A stretch of 64,000 nt of DNA from Nitrospiraceae bacterium (GCA_009692155.1 SHZW01000007.1:1-64000); one strand, 5' to 3'. Counted from the stretch's first letter, positions 6,952 to 18,700 are shown. Numbers and translations are program-made. Notes: generated from the sequence alone by a model not told the origin.

Positions 6952-8850
6952 ATGACAGAGCCGGCAGAGAAGTTCGAATCACTCCTCCACGAGAAACGGG
7001 TCATCCACCCGACCGCAGAAACCAAAGCACGGACCTACATCAAAGACTACGAGTCCGCTTATAAGCAGTCCATTGCCGATCCGGAGGCTTTTTGGAGCCA
7101 GGCGGCGAAGGAATTGGAATGGTTCTCGCCCTGGTCCAAAGTCCTGGAGTGGAACTATCCCTGGGCCAAGTGGTTTATCGGTGCCACCTGCAACATCTCC
7201 TATAACTGTCTCGACCGGCACGTCAAAACCTGGCGCAAGAACAAAGTCGCAGTCATCTGGGTTGGCGAACAGGGCGAGGAACGCATCTTCACCTATGCGG
7301 AACTCCATCGCCAGGTGAACCGCTGCGCTAATGCGCTGAAGGCCCTTGGTCTCAAAAAAGGCGACCGGGTCACCATCTACATGCCGAAGATTCCCGAACA
7401 GATCGTCGCCATGCTGGCCTGTGCTCGGATCGGCCTCATTCATAGCGTGGTCTATTCCGGCTTCAGCGCGCCTGCCTTGCAGTCCCGGATTCAGGATTGT
7501 GAAGCGCGGCTGGTCATCACGGCCGATGTCGGCTATGACCGCAGCAAGGTCATCAATCTCAAAACTGTCGTGGATCAGGCCGTGGCCAAGTGTCCGACCG
7601 TGGAGAAAGTCGTGGTGGTTCGGCGCCAGCAGCCAGCTGTTCCCCTCTCAGCGCTTAAGGAAATTGACTGGCACGACTGGCTGAAGGACCAAAAGGCGAC
7701 GTGCGAGCCGGAAAAGCTGGATGCCGAAACGCCGCTGTATATCCTGTATACCTCCGGTACGACCGGCAAACCCAAGGGTGTCGTGCACGTCCATGGTGGC
7801 TACATGGTCGGGACTTATCTCACCGCCAAGTATGTCTTCGATCTGCACGATGACGATATCTATTTCTGCGTGGCCGATCCCGGCTGGGTCACCGGACACA
7901 GCTATATTGTCTATGGTCCGTTGCTCAACGGCGCGACAATTTTGACCGCCGAAGGCAAGCCGGACTATCCAAACCCAGGCCGCTGGTGGAGCATCATCGA
8001 GCAGTACGGTGTGACGGTGTTTTACACGACGCCGACTGCGATCCGGCTGCTGATGAAATACGGCGAGGATTGGCCGAAGAAGTACGATCTGTCCTCATTG
8101 CGAGTGCTCGGCAGCGTCGGCGAGCCGATCAATCCGGAAGCCTGGGAATGGTTCTATCACGTGACCGGCAGCAAGTATCCGATCATGGACACTTGGTGGC
8201 AGACGGAAACTGGCGCGATCCTGATCACGCCCCTCCCCTCCGTCATGCTGAAGCCGGGTTCGGCCACGCGGCCCTTCCTGGGCATCGAAGCTGACGTGGT
8301 GGATCGTGAGGGCAAGAGCGTGCCGGCCAATACCGGCGGATTCGCCGTGATCAAGACGCCCTGGCCCTCGATGATGCGCACCATTTACAAGGATCCGGAG
8401 CGGTACAAGACCTATTGGAATACGATCCCTAACTGCTACACGGCGGGCGACGTCTGCCGGAAGGACGAAGACGGCTACATGTGGTTCATGGGTCGGGCTG
8501 ATGATGTGATCAAGGTTGCGGGCAACCGGATCGGGACTGCCGAGGTGGAGAGCGCCTTAGTGAGTCACCATTCGGTTGCGGAAGCGGCGGTGATCGGCGT
8601 GCCGCACAAGACAGCCGGTGAAGCCATCAAGGCGTTCGTGATTCTGAAGCAGGGCGAGAAGGAAAGTGAGGAACTGATCAAGGAACTCATGGAGCACGTA
8701 GGCAAGGAACTGGGCAAGATCGCCGTGCCGAGGGCGATTGATATCGTGCCATCGCTCCCCAAGACGCGCTCCGGCAAGATCATGCGGCGGGTGCTGAAAG
8801 CCAAGGAACTGGGCCAGGATCCGGGCGATATTTCAACGCTGGAAGAATAA
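6952..8850 (+). CDS. acsA: Acetyl-CoA synthetase (AMP-forming)
   Basis: Converts acetate, ATP and CoA to acetyl-CoA, AMP and PPi in the cytoplasm. The 632-residue length is normal. Visible motifs are the P-loop-like YTSGTTGKPKGVV, the adenylate motif DTWWQTETG with the Trp that restricts the acyl pocket to small acids, the hinge and GRADDVIKVAGNRI, and the C-terminal PKTRSGKIMRR with the lysine that is acetylated in regulated homologues. The ATG at 6952 has GAGGGAA upstream. It stands alone on this strand and probably starts its own transcript. In an autotroph it would salvage acetate. Confidence 0.95.
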   Translation: MTEPAEKFESLLHEKRVIHPTAETKARTYIKDYESAYKQSIADPEAFWSQAAKELEWFSPWSKVLEWNYPWAKWFIGATCNISYNCLDRHVKTWRKNKVAVIWVGEQGEERIFTYAELHRQVNRCANALKALGLKKGDRVTIYMPKIPEQIVAMLACARIGLIHSVVYSGFSAPALQSRIQDCEARLVITADVGYDRSKVINLKTVVDQAVAKCPTVEKVVVVRRQQPAVPLSALKEIDWHDWLKDQKATCEPEKLDAETPLYILYTSGTTGKPKGVVHVHGGYMVGTYLTAKYVFDLHDDDIYFCVADPGWVTGHSYIVYGPLLNGATILTAEGKPDYPNPGRWWSIIEQYGVTVFYTTPTAIRLLMKYGEDWPKKYDLSSLRVLGSVGEPINPEAWEWFYHVTGSKYPIMDTWWQTETGAILITPLPSVMLKPGSATRPFLGIEADVVDREGKSVPANTGGFAVIKTPWPSMMRTIYKDPERYKTYWNTIPNCYTAGDVCRKDEDGYMWFMGRADDVIKVAGNRIGTAEVESALVSHHSVAEAAVIGVPHKTAGEAIKAFVILKQGEKESEELIKELMEHVGKELGKIAVPRAIDIVPSLPKTRSGKIMRRVLKAKELGQDPGDISTLEE

Positions 8851-9228
8851 GTGAAGCGTCGTGCGGGATCGAAGGTTCGTGCCAAGCCGACACGCAGGAG
8901 CCAGCGGAAGAGGGTTGTCCCTAGCAAGGTGAGCAGCAAGTTTGCGGCGGCGGCTCGATTTGCTTCCAAGTTGAAGGATGCGGAGACTACCCCTGACGAT
9001 CTTTTCTCTAAACTACCGCTAAAACTGCCCTGTCAAGGGCGAGATTCTAGGAACTCGATGGCGGCATCCATAACCATTGGAGCGGTGCTGGTCAGCCATT
9101 TGTTTTTCTCAGGATCGTTGCGCGGGACATCGAATTCCACCATCACGAAATACGTTCCGATGATTGTCCATGATCGCAATCCTTTCCACTTGATGGTCGG
9201 GTCGGTAAGATTTTCCGTTGGGTCGTAA
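8851..9228 (+). CDS. Doubtful basic ORF following acsA
   Basis: GTG lies directly behind the acsA stop codon. The first 55 codons encode a strongly basic peptide (KRRAGSKVRAKPTRRSQRKR) followed by an Ala-rich helix, which could be a small nucleic-acid-binding protein. The second half overlaps, antisense, the 3' end of the disrupted lipoprotein gene and has no coding character, so either the ORF is spurious or the original gene has lost its stop. No separate ribosome site is visible apart from acsA coding sequence. Confidence 0.25.
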   Translation: MKRRAGSKVRAKPTRRSQRKRVVPSKVSSKFAAAARFASKLKDAETTPDDLFSKLPLKLPCQGRDSRNSMAASITIGAVLVSHLFFSGSLRGTSNSTITKYVPMIVHDRNPFHLMVGSVRFSVGS

Positions 9229-9875
9229 CTCGCAACTTTTTCTCCGTGGTTTGTTGTGCGTTCGGGCAAAAAGGCAATCGGCTTCTGTCCTCTTTTATCG
9301 GCATCTTCCTGCAAGATGCGGGGCAGTGTGTCGAAGGCGTTCTGAGCGGATGGTCCATATGCCCCACGCCAGACCCCCACGGTAACGCAGTACCCAACGT
9401 TGGTTTGAGCAAATCTGTCTGCACAGAAGATACCTTTCTCTCCAAACCTCACCGCGGCTGTCACTGCAGAGTGACCGGAAATGAGGTTGAAATTATCCGA
9501 GGGAGATCTGGAGGGCCAGACAGAGACCTTCTCTGAATCCTTAAAAATCTTATCCTGAAGGAATGTCCAAAGCTGGTCGAGGTCTGGCAAGCTACTTTGC
9601 TGCCTCACCTCGAGGACTCGTCTCCTGCGCTCGGCGCTGTCATCTGATAAGTTGCTGGATGTGCCTGTGGAGCTTCTGGACTCCTCATGACGGATGCAGT
9701 AGTTTTCGGTTTTCGTTTCTGTTGTGGAATAGGCGCAATTACTTCCTGAGTAGCGCGCGCAGCGTTGTTAGGTGACGTTCCTCGTGCCCCACTGTGCGCA
9801 AGGGGTGCAACTAGATGACAGGCTCAGGATGAGAATTCCGGTTATGAGTGCGGAGGCGGCCAACAGTGTTTTCAT
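9033..9875 (-). pseudogene. Lipoprotein-like gene interrupted by an in-frame TAA
   Basis: A good start (ATG 9873-9875, GAGGG upstream) encodes a signal peptide MKTLLAASALITGILILSLS ending near SSSC, then TAA at 9768-9770. Exactly in the same frame the reading continues as QRCARYSGSNCAYSTTETKT and runs without another stop to 9033, giving about 280 codons in total. The downstream part (PDLDQLWTFLQDKIF, then TVGVWRGAYGPSAQNAFDTL) resembles no family I know. The simplest reading is one secreted protein gene with a nonsense change at codon 36. A GTG at 9606-9608 could restart a 191-aa cytoplasmic product. Sequencing error is the alternative. Confidence 0.55.
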
Positions 9876-9921
9876 GAAATACCCTCAACTCTCATGTGTT
9901 TTCCTATGACTATGGGCAGCG

Positions 9922-10220
9922 TTAGTTTTCCAGAGAGATCAGTAACCCGCCTGTGCGCTTGGTCGTGGCGTTGAAGAGCCAGGTGATCAGCCAGGAGAGG
10001 ATTGCGCCGTAAAACGCTGCGAACGTTGGTATCAGGATCAGAATCATCCCCGGGCCATAATGATGCCGGGCAGCCCATCCCCGACCGTAATCGACGCCAC
10101 ACCGACGGTGTACAAGAGCCAGGCCACCCACCCTACTGCCCCGATAGTTCCCAGTAGCCCGCAGAGCGTCCCGCCGACCAAGGCTGCTGATTTCGGCTCA
10201 ACTTGCATTAATTTTTGCAT
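9922..10220 (-). pseudogene. Small membrane protein split into two frames (ATGA overlap or frameshift)
   Basis: The first frame starts at ATG 10220 (AGGAGAC upstream) and reads MQKLMQVEPKSAALVGGTLC with one membrane segment, stopping at 10044 after 58 residues. The second frame carries MILILIPTFAAFYGAILSWL and ends NATTKRTGGLLISLEN at 9922. Together they match the pattern of a roughly 95-100-aa membrane protein family with an N-terminal PxSAAK-type motif, a hydrophobic hairpin and a C-terminal GGIEIELE-like end. The join is ATGA (10044-10047), so it could be either two coupled ORFs or one gene with a single-base indel. I favour the indel because the halves make one family-length protein. Confidence 0.5.
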
Positions 10221-10260
10221 CGTGTCTCCTCCCCTACTTCGCGCCGTGTTTGATCCGGGT

Positions 10261-10341
10261 TCAGATCAATCCGCGTTTCTGCAGGTAGTCCCGATCAATC
10301 ACGATCTCTGATTTTGGCGGGAGTTGTTCCCTATTTCTCAT
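10261..10341 (-). pseudogene. Detached copy of the 3' end of riboflavin synthase (26 codons)
   Basis: This ORF ends in PKSEIVIDRDYLQKRGLI, identical in all 18 residues to the C-terminus of the neighbouring riboflavin synthase, yet 11 of the 18 codons differ by synonymous changes. The rest of the enzyme is absent. Its ATG overlaps the stop of the lipoprotein gene at 10338 as ATGA. It is thus a diverged direct repeat of 10888-10947, and the two copies flank one lipoprotein gene. Such a displaced gene end is what remains after recombination or integration into the 3' end of a gene. Confidence 0.75.
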
Positions 10342-10835
10342 CTGGCCTTCTCCTGCGGGTCATGACGCCAGAGCGAACCTTTGATGACCGAGAGGTTGAC
10401 CGTCGTATTTTCAACAGAATAGTTCTGGCATCCAGCAAAATTGTTGCCCCCCCCGCCCGTCATATCGTTGCTGGTGGATAGCAAGTCAAGGCAAGTTTTG
10501 GTTGTTTCATTGCCTGTTTGGGATGAGATGTCGACCTTGATGAGATCTGCGCCTTTCCCGGCCGCCTCGTGTTTAATGTCATTGATGTCGGGCGGCTTCA
10601 CCGACGATATGTCGATTGCGCCAATAGGGGCATAGCCTTTTTGCGAGAGTTCGTCATCGGTGAGCGTTGTCTCGTCCGCCAGTTTGTCGCGCGCGGAAAA
10701 TGCCCCTGAGGCAGTGATGCGGTGGTATTCCTGGTAGTTCTTGGTGGTGTGCCCGCAAGCGGCCAGCGTGAACAGAATCGGCAGCCCAAGCAGGAGAGAC
10801 CATCGGACTGGCCAGCCGTGCACCACAGTGAGCAT
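10338..10835 (-). CDS. Lipoprotein of unknown function (165 aa)
   Basis: ATG at 10835 has GGAGG 6 bases upstream and is preferred to a GTG two codons earlier. The signal peptide ends in the lipobox FTLAACGHTTK. The mature part has a folded segment around GADLIKVDISS and a C-terminal beta-rich part with two Cys (TCLDLLST and AGCQNYS) that may form a disulfide. This recalls small periplasmic lipoproteins with a YbjQ/RcsF-like fold (KGYAPIGAIDISS), but I cannot confirm that. It lies between riboflavin synthase and a detached copy of the end of that gene, suggesting it arrived as a cassette. Confidence 0.6.
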   Translation of the reverse strand: MLTVVHGWPVRWSLLLGLPILFTLAACGHTTKNYQEYHRITASGAFSARDKLADETTLTDDELSQKGYAPIGAIDISSVKPPDINDIKHEAAGKGADLIKVDISSQTGNETTKTCLDLLSTSNDMTGGGGNNFAGCQNYSVENTTVNLSVIKGSLWRHDPQEKAR

Positions 10836-10887
10836 AGGCACCTCCGTGGGAACGAGAACGATGTCAGGAATCCTTTAGCGCCGTCTG

Positions 10888-11544
10888 CTAAATCAGCCCC
10901 CGCTTCTGTAGATAATCCCGGTCGATCACGATCTCTGATTTAGGCAGGATTTGTCCCCGTTCCTGCAACAGCCGCTCGACGTATTTACCGATCACATCCG
11001 ATTCCAGATTGACTGTATCGCCCTGCTGCTTGAGGCCAAGCGTCGTGACCTTTGCTGTGTGCGGGATGATCATGACGGAGAAGGATCGGCCCGAAACCTC
11101 GTTGATTGTCAGACTCACTCCATCCACCGTGATCGAGCCTTTCGGAATACAGTAGCGAAGAATCTCCGGCGGCGCTTCAATCGTGATGACGGTGCCGTTT
11201 CCCTCCTGCTGCCGCTCTCGGATCGTCCCGACCCCGTCCACATGGCCTGCGACCAGGTGTCCGCCGATCCGTTCATTGAGTTTCATGGCTCGTTCCAGAT
11301 TGACCGGTGAGCCGGCTGACAGCTTACCGAGGTTCGTCACACCCATCGTTTCCGGAGACACGTCCACGGTGAATTCCTTGTCGTCCCGTTTCACGACAGT
11401 CAGGCAGGTTCCGTTCACGCTGATGCTGGCGCCAATGGGCAGATCGTCCATGACGGTCGAGGCGAGGACGGTCAGACGTGTGCCAGCCAGAGTTTTCTCC
11501 AGCGACTTTACGGCTCCCGTTTCCTCGACTATTCCGGCAAACAC
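10888..11544 (-). CDS. ribE: Riboflavin synthase alpha chain
   Basis: Catalyses the dismutation of two 6,7-dimethyl-8-ribityllumazine molecules into riboflavin. The 218-residue protein shows the tandem lumazine-binding repeats: MFAGIVEETG at the N-terminus, ISVNGTCLTVV in the first repeat and ITVDGVSLTINEV in the second, with GHVDGVG between. The start is GTG at 11544 with GGGGAG 7 bases upstream. A 41-residue membrane peptide gene ends 1 base before it, and ribD lies 3.3 kb away on the same strand, so the riboflavin genes are not contiguous. The 3' end has a diverged duplicate at 10261-10320. Confidence 0.95.
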   Translation of the reverse strand: MFAGIVEETGAVKSLEKTLAGTRLTVLASTVMDDLPIGASISVNGTCLTVVKRDDKEFTVDVSPETMGVTNLGKLSAGSPVNLERAMKLNERIGGHLVAGHVDGVGTIRERQQEGNGTVITIEAPPEILRYCIPKGSITVDGVSLTINEVSGRSFSVMIIPHTAKVTTLGLKQQGDTVNLESDVIGKYVERLLQERGQILPKSEIVIDRDYLQKRGLI

Positions 11545-11545
11545 G

Positions 11546-11671
11546 CTACTCCCCTTCTTTCTTCAGCAACATGTTCCGCACGACGTAGACAAACAGCACG
11601 ATCAGGACGACGACGCCAATTGTGCCCAGGACGCCGACAATAATATCGCCCGTTCCGATCTCAGATTTCAT
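11546..11671 (-). CDS. Single-span membrane peptide (41 aa)
   Basis: ATG at 11669-11671 opens a frame reading MKSEIGTGDIIVGVLGTIGV, a long hydrophobic stretch, then VYVVRNMLLKKEGE and TAG. One transmembrane helix with a basic, cytosolic tail is evident (positive-inside rule). It ends 1 base before the riboflavin synthase start, so the two are translationally linked. It does not match a known subunit that I recognise. The spacing and the intact frame make it credible despite its size. Confidence 0.5.
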   Translation of the reverse strand: MKSEIGTGDIIVGVLGTIGVVVLIVLFVYVVRNMLLKKEGE

Positions 11672-11697
11672 GGCGTGAGCGGCATTATAGCACTGGC

Positions 11698-11878
11698 AAG
11701 CCCGGATTATTTATGAATGCCGTTGCGAGGCAACGGAGACCGAAGGCCGCCGTGGCTTCTAGCAAGTGAGGCGACGGAGACGTACTCTCTGCAGTACGTC
11801 GAGGAAGCCGAGCGAGAAAAGCCGCGCCGGACGAGAGTATCTGCTGCCGCAGTAGGTATTCATGAATAGTCCGGGTTA
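11698..11878. mobile_element. MITE-like inverted-repeat element, copy 1
   Basis: The left end (AGCCCGGATTATTTATGAAT) and the reverse complement of the right end (TAACCCGGACTATTCATGAA) agree at nearly all positions, forming terminal inverted repeats of about 20 bases on a 181-base element with no ORF of its own. The centre holds the palindromic GTACTCTCTGCAGTACGTCG. A second copy with the same ends and the same GTAC...AGTACGTCGAG core is at 19223-19437. The right end supplies the TAA stop of the MFS gene (11876-11878). Confidence 0.75.
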
Positions 11879-13042
11879 GTATCTCCGCATAGTTAGCCAG
11901 AACAATCCAGCCGCCAGGATTTGCAGCGAGGCGATAATTACGAAGGCGTTCTGATAGTTCATGCTGGCGATCAGGACGCCGGCCAGCAATGGTCCACTGG
12001 CGTGGCCAATGTCGCCGATAGTCCCCTGCATGCCCATCCCTGCTCCGAGCGTCTTGAGCTCCGACAGATCGGCGACGAATGCGGAGGTGGATGACGTGAC
12101 CACCGCTTCGCCGTAACCGAATCCGGCTGACAGCAGAAGCAAAGCGGGGAACCATGTCGCATGTGGAATGAGTACGAATGTGCCGGCGCAGATGAACAGC
12201 CCGGTCAGGATCAGCGGTTTTCGTCCAACACGATCGGACACGCGCCCCATGATCGGCTTGGAAAAGAACGACGTGATGCCCTGCACGCCAAACAGGAGGC
12301 CGATCTCGCCGGGGTTGAGTCCGACCGACAGACCATAGATCGGCAGGAAGGCCATCAAGGCGCCGTTCGCGATCATTTTGGCTCCATCGGTAGTGCTGGT
12401 CGCCAGCACCCGTGTGTTTTTGGCGACAACACGGAAGCCCTTGAGCATGTCGGCGATTAATGGGCCCATCCCCTTCTCGCCTCGCGGTGGTGGCGGGTTG
12501 AGTTGCAGGCTGAAAAAGATCACGAGCGCGACGCTGCCGAAGATACCCGCAGTCACAAAGGTCGCCGGAAAGCCGGCTTGATAGTAAAGCCAGCCGCCGA
12601 TGACCGGTCCCAACAATGAACCGGCCTGCGTGCAGGCTGTGTAGGTGCCCAGGGCTGCGCCTCGCCGTTCTTTGTACAATTCTGCAACAGTCGCCAATGC
12701 GCTGGGCGCGAAGATGGCCGTTGCCAGTCCGTGCATGAATCGCAGTGCAGTCAGCGTGGCGGTATCGCTGACGAAGGGATAGAAGAATGGCGGGATGCCA
12801 AAGGCCAGCACCCCGATGCGCAGCAACATCCGTCGGCCATAGAGATCCGACAGGGCGCCGGACGGCAATTTCAAAAAGACGCCAGTGAGCGTGGACGCCG
12901 AGACAATCAGCCCAATGGCCTCCGGTTCCGCACCGAGCGATTGCGCGAACAGCGACAGCACCGGCATGCGGACGAGGTTGTAGCTGAGAAAGCAAAAGAC
13001 CCCGATGCTGCACAGGAGCACGTAGCTCTGGCGGGTTGTCAC
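11876..13042 (-). CDS. Major facilitator superfamily transporter
   Basis: A 388-residue integral inner-membrane protein with about 12 hydrophobic segments. The MFS motif between helices 2 and 3 is seen as LPSGALSDLYGRRMLLRIG, and its repeat in the second half as KPIMGRVSDRVGRKPLILTG, so both halves of the fold are complete. Substrate cannot be told; the set of similar proteins includes drug and sugar exporters. The ATG overlaps the stop of the upstream disrupted gene as ATGA, so they are coupled. Its TAA stop is embedded in the terminal repeat of a MITE-like element. Confidence 0.85.
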   Translation of the reverse strand: MTTRQSYVLLCSIGVFCFLSYNLVRMPVLSLFAQSLGAEPEAIGLIVSASTLTGVFLKLPSGALSDLYGRRMLLRIGVLAFGIPPFFYPFVSDTATLTALRFMHGLATAIFAPSALATVAELYKERRGAALGTYTACTQAGSLLGPVIGGWLYYQAGFPATFVTAGIFGSVALVIFFSLQLNPPPPRGEKGMGPLIADMLKGFRVVAKNTRVLATSTTDGAKMIANGALMAFLPIYGLSVGLNPGEIGLLFGVQGITSFFSKPIMGRVSDRVGRKPLILTGLFICAGTFVLIPHATWFPALLLLSAGFGYGEAVVTSSTSAFVADLSELKTLGAGMGMQGTIGDIGHASGPLLAGVLIASMNYQNAFVIIASLQILAAGLFWLTMRRY

Positions 13043-13877
13043 GGCGAGGCCTGCATGGGGAGCGGTGCGGGCATCTCCGCTGTCGGTGTGGCGGCAGCAC
13101 GCTGCGGCACGGTATAGAGCCAGCCGATGAGTGTCTGGAGATCCGTGATGGACAGCCAGGGCACGAGCGAAGCCTGCTGCACGACGCGGTCACGGTCCCG
13201 CGCGATCGCTGTGCCTAACTGATTGGTCACCTCGAAGCCGCGTGAGAGTTTGCGGGTGACGGCCTCGCCGATGAGGGGCCGCAGGATGCGAACCAATCCG
13301 GCCAGCAGAGTCGTATCCAGCCGCGTATAGGCGATGAGCGAGGTCTGCACGGCCGGCAGGCCGTCGGTCGTGGTGACGGGCAGGATGTTCATGAAGACGA
13401 CCGCCTTCGCGCGCACCATCGGGAACACCTGTCCCTCGTGGTAGCCGTCGATGTGATAGATGCGATGCGCGGAATCCTGGTAGACGAGCGAGAGCAGGCC
13501 CTGCGTGCCCTCCACGTCATTGACCCAGAACTGATTCGGTTCCCGCGCCGTGAATTGGTAGGCACCCAGACCGAGCCGCTCCGTGAGCGCGGCGATAGTG
13601 GCGGCCGGTCAAGCAGATATTCGTAGAGCTGTGGAGTGACGGGTGTCTGCACCGGACCGATGAGGCCTGTCGTGGTGTATCCGCTGATGACGGCGCCGAG
13701 CTGGCAACGGGTGGAGACCTCCAGCTTGTCTACCGGAAACAGGATGCCGCCCTGCTCGGCCGCGATGGTGCACTCGTCGATGGATGGTGAGGCGGTAGCC
13801 GTTGTCGATCCAAACAGCCAACAGCCAATCAGCAGCCAGGCAAGGGTTAGGTGGAAGACGATGGACGTGGCGCGCAC
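13039..13877 (-). pseudogene. Secreted protein of unknown function, broken by one frameshift
   Basis: The first frame (from ATG 13877) has a signal peptide and reads to PQLYEYLLDRP, then changes to a frame that stays open from about 13612 as ATIAALTERLGLGAYQFTAR and ends at 13039. The continuation is in good coding style, so a one-base indel near 13603-13612 best explains it; total length would be about 279 residues. The mature part has two Cys (DECTIAAEQG and STRCQLGAV) and no recognised motif. It overlaps the downstream MFS gene by ATGA, so a shared task such as binding the transported compound is possible. Confidence 0.6.
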
Positions 13878-13923
13878 GGCGTCACGGTAGCATCGTCACG
13901 GAGAGCTTGTCAAAACAGAGGGG

Positions 13924-14622
13924 TCAGGCGGCGTGAAACAGGCTGTTCAGCGCGGTGCTGGTGCTGGCCGCGCGTCGGACTTCCTGCCACTGAGAAGACG
14001 GCAGAGCGGTGAACATGTCCACGATCTCAGGATCGTACTGACAGCCGCGCTCGGATTGGATGTAGTTGCAGGCGTCCTCAACGCTCATGGGCGTCCGATA
14101 CGGGCGGATTGACGTGATGGCATCGAAGGTGTCGGTGATGGCGCAGATGCGCGCGCCGAGCGGGATGTCATCCCCTTTCAGTCCCAGGGGGTAGCCGCTG
14201 CCGTTGTAGCGCTCATGATGGGTCAGGACGATTTCAGCGGCGTCGGTCAGCAGCGGATTGTGGCGCAACATTTCGTAGCCGATTGATGGATGCTGCTGCA
14301 TGACGGTCCGTTCCGTGTCCGACAGCAGTCCGGGTTTCAGGAGCACGGAGTCAGGCATGTGAATTTTTCCGATATCGTGCAGGAAGACACCCCGTTCGAG
14401 CGTAACCAGTTCATCCTCCGACAAACCCATGATCCGACCCAGCGTCAGGGAATAATAGATGACGCGCTGGCAATGTGTATGGGTGCAGATGTCACGGGCT
14501 TGCAGAGCGGCATCGAGCGCCCGCAGCGTCGATCCGAGGATCGCGCCCGATACAGAAGCTGTGCTGGAAGAGGTGGAAAGCCCGAGAGATGGCGGCGGAG
14601 CGAGTTGTTCGAGCGCTTGCAT
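13924..14622 (-). CDS. HD-GYP domain phosphodiesterase (likely c-di-GMP hydrolase)
   Basis: A 232-residue protein made almost wholly of one HD-GYP domain. LHDIGKIHMPDSVLLKPGLL holds the metal-binding HD pair, ILTHHERYNGSGYP holds the second His pair and the GYP signature, and AICAITDTFDAITSIRPYR supplies the later Asp. A Ser/Thr-rich stretch of about 25 residues at the N-terminus could be a linker, and there is no receiver or PAS domain, so it is a stand-alone enzyme. It would lower cyclic di-GMP. It follows an AT-rich 182-base gap (14623-14804) that is likely to hold its promoter; no operon partner is evident. Confidence 0.85.
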   Translation of the reverse strand: MQALEQLAPPPSLGLSTSSSTASVSGAILGSTLRALDAALQARDICTHTHCQRVIYYSLTLGRIMGLSEDELVTLERGVFLHDIGKIHMPDSVLLKPGLLSDTERTVMQQHPSIGYEMLRHNPLLTDAAEIVLTHHERYNGSGYPLGLKGDDIPLGARICAITDTFDAITSIRPYRTPMSVEDACNYIQSERGCQYDPEIVDMFTALPSSQWQEVRRAASTSTALNSLFHAA

Positions 14623-14804
14623 AACGTGCGACAGGATAGAGCAAGCTCAATGCCGAGATTCTCAGATTTGTCAAATTCAGCATAACTACTTGATATTAAT
14701 TAGATATATTTCTATTCAAAGCTGTCTATGGATTTGTACAGTTTTGTACGGATGTATCCGAAGGCGTACAGCACAGCCAAATGCTTACGGGAAAGAGCTG
14801 GAGA

Positions 14805-15907
14805 TCAGAGTGTGCCTTCAATCAAGAGATCGGGGCCTATTTTCTTCACACTTAGGTTGGAAACTGAAAAGGCACGGGCGAGGTGAGGTGGACAGGAACC
14901 CCCGATTGCACCCTTGGCATTGGTGCCTCCGAGAAGCCGAGGCGCAACATAGAGGTGCAGGCGGTTTACTACACCGGCCTGTAGGGCCGAGGCGGCAAGT
15001 TCACTGCCTCCTTCGATCAACAGGCGGTTGATTCCTATCCGAGCCAATTGCATGAGGCACGCGCGCAGAGAGACTCTCCCCTTTTCACCAGGCAGGACCA
15101 GTACGGAGATCCCACGCTGGCGAAGACGGGCGAGGCGCGCGTGCGGGGCGCGGCTTGTGGCGGCGATGACGGTGCCCTTCCGCAGCCGGCGAGATAACAC
15201 TCTCGCGCTCAGCGGAATTCTGAGTGAACTGTCCATAATGACGCGAAGGGGCTGGCGGGCAATCGGTTTGTCGAGTCTGACCGTCAGTTGTGGGTCATCC
15301 GCCAGGACAGTATTGATCCCGACCATAATGGCATCGGCCTGGCTGCGGAGACGGTGGGCATGCCGGCGGGCGTCTGGACCGGTAATCCATTGCGATTCAC
15401 CGGCGGCTGTCGCCGTTTTGCCGTCAAGCGTCATCGCCATCTTCAAGACGACCAACGGCCGGCCTGTCCGCATCCGATGCACGTAGCTGTCGTTCAATTG
15501 CGCGGCCTGCCGTTCCAGGCATCCGGTCGCGACGCTGAGTCCGGCACGTGTCAAACGCCGGAGTCCCTCCCCGTTCACCTGAGGGTTGGGATCGCGCATG
15601 GCGACCACGACACGGCGGATGCCGGCGGCCAGGATGGCGGGGACGCAGGGCGGCGTGCGTTTGCGCGTATGGCTGCAGGGTTCCAGAGTGATGTAGAGTG
15701 TTCCGCTTTTCGCTCGAGGCCCGGCAGCGTGCAGGGCGATCGCTTCGGCGTGCGGGCCGCCGGCGTTGTGGTGAAATCCCTCCCCGACGATTCGCCTGCC
15801 GGACACCACCACTGCGCCGACCATCGGGTTGGGACTGGTGCGCCCTCTGCCTCGAGCGGCGAGTTGCAGCGCCCGAGTCATGTAGCGGATGTCGTGTGCG
15901 GCGGTCT

Positions 15908-15911
<4 letters not shown>
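14805..15911 (-). CDS. ribD: Bifunctional diaminohydroxyphosphoribosylaminopyrimidine deaminase / reductase
   Basis: Second and third steps of riboflavin synthesis from GTP. The N-terminal deaminase domain (residues 1-150) has the zinc motif GPHAEAIALH and the PCxxxxxxPPC motif as TLEPCSHTRKRTPPCV. The C-terminal reductase domain starts near RPLVVLKMAMTLDGKTA and contains GPDARRHAHRLRSQADAIMVG. The length, 368 residues, is normal. The ATG overlaps the ppdK stop as ATGA, so it is cotranslated after pyruvate phosphate dikinase, an unusual partnership that may simply reflect a shared operon. Confidence 0.95.
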
Positions 15912-18667
<2,756 letters not shown>

Positions 18668-18700
18668 GCTGTCCCTTCTAACGAGATTCGCCTCGATGCG

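Noticed and set aside
14700-14780. AT-rich repeats with TACAG/TGTAC in the gap before the HD-GYP gene as an operator
   Set aside because: The half-sites are short and imperfect and there is no regulator nearby. Too weak for a feature.
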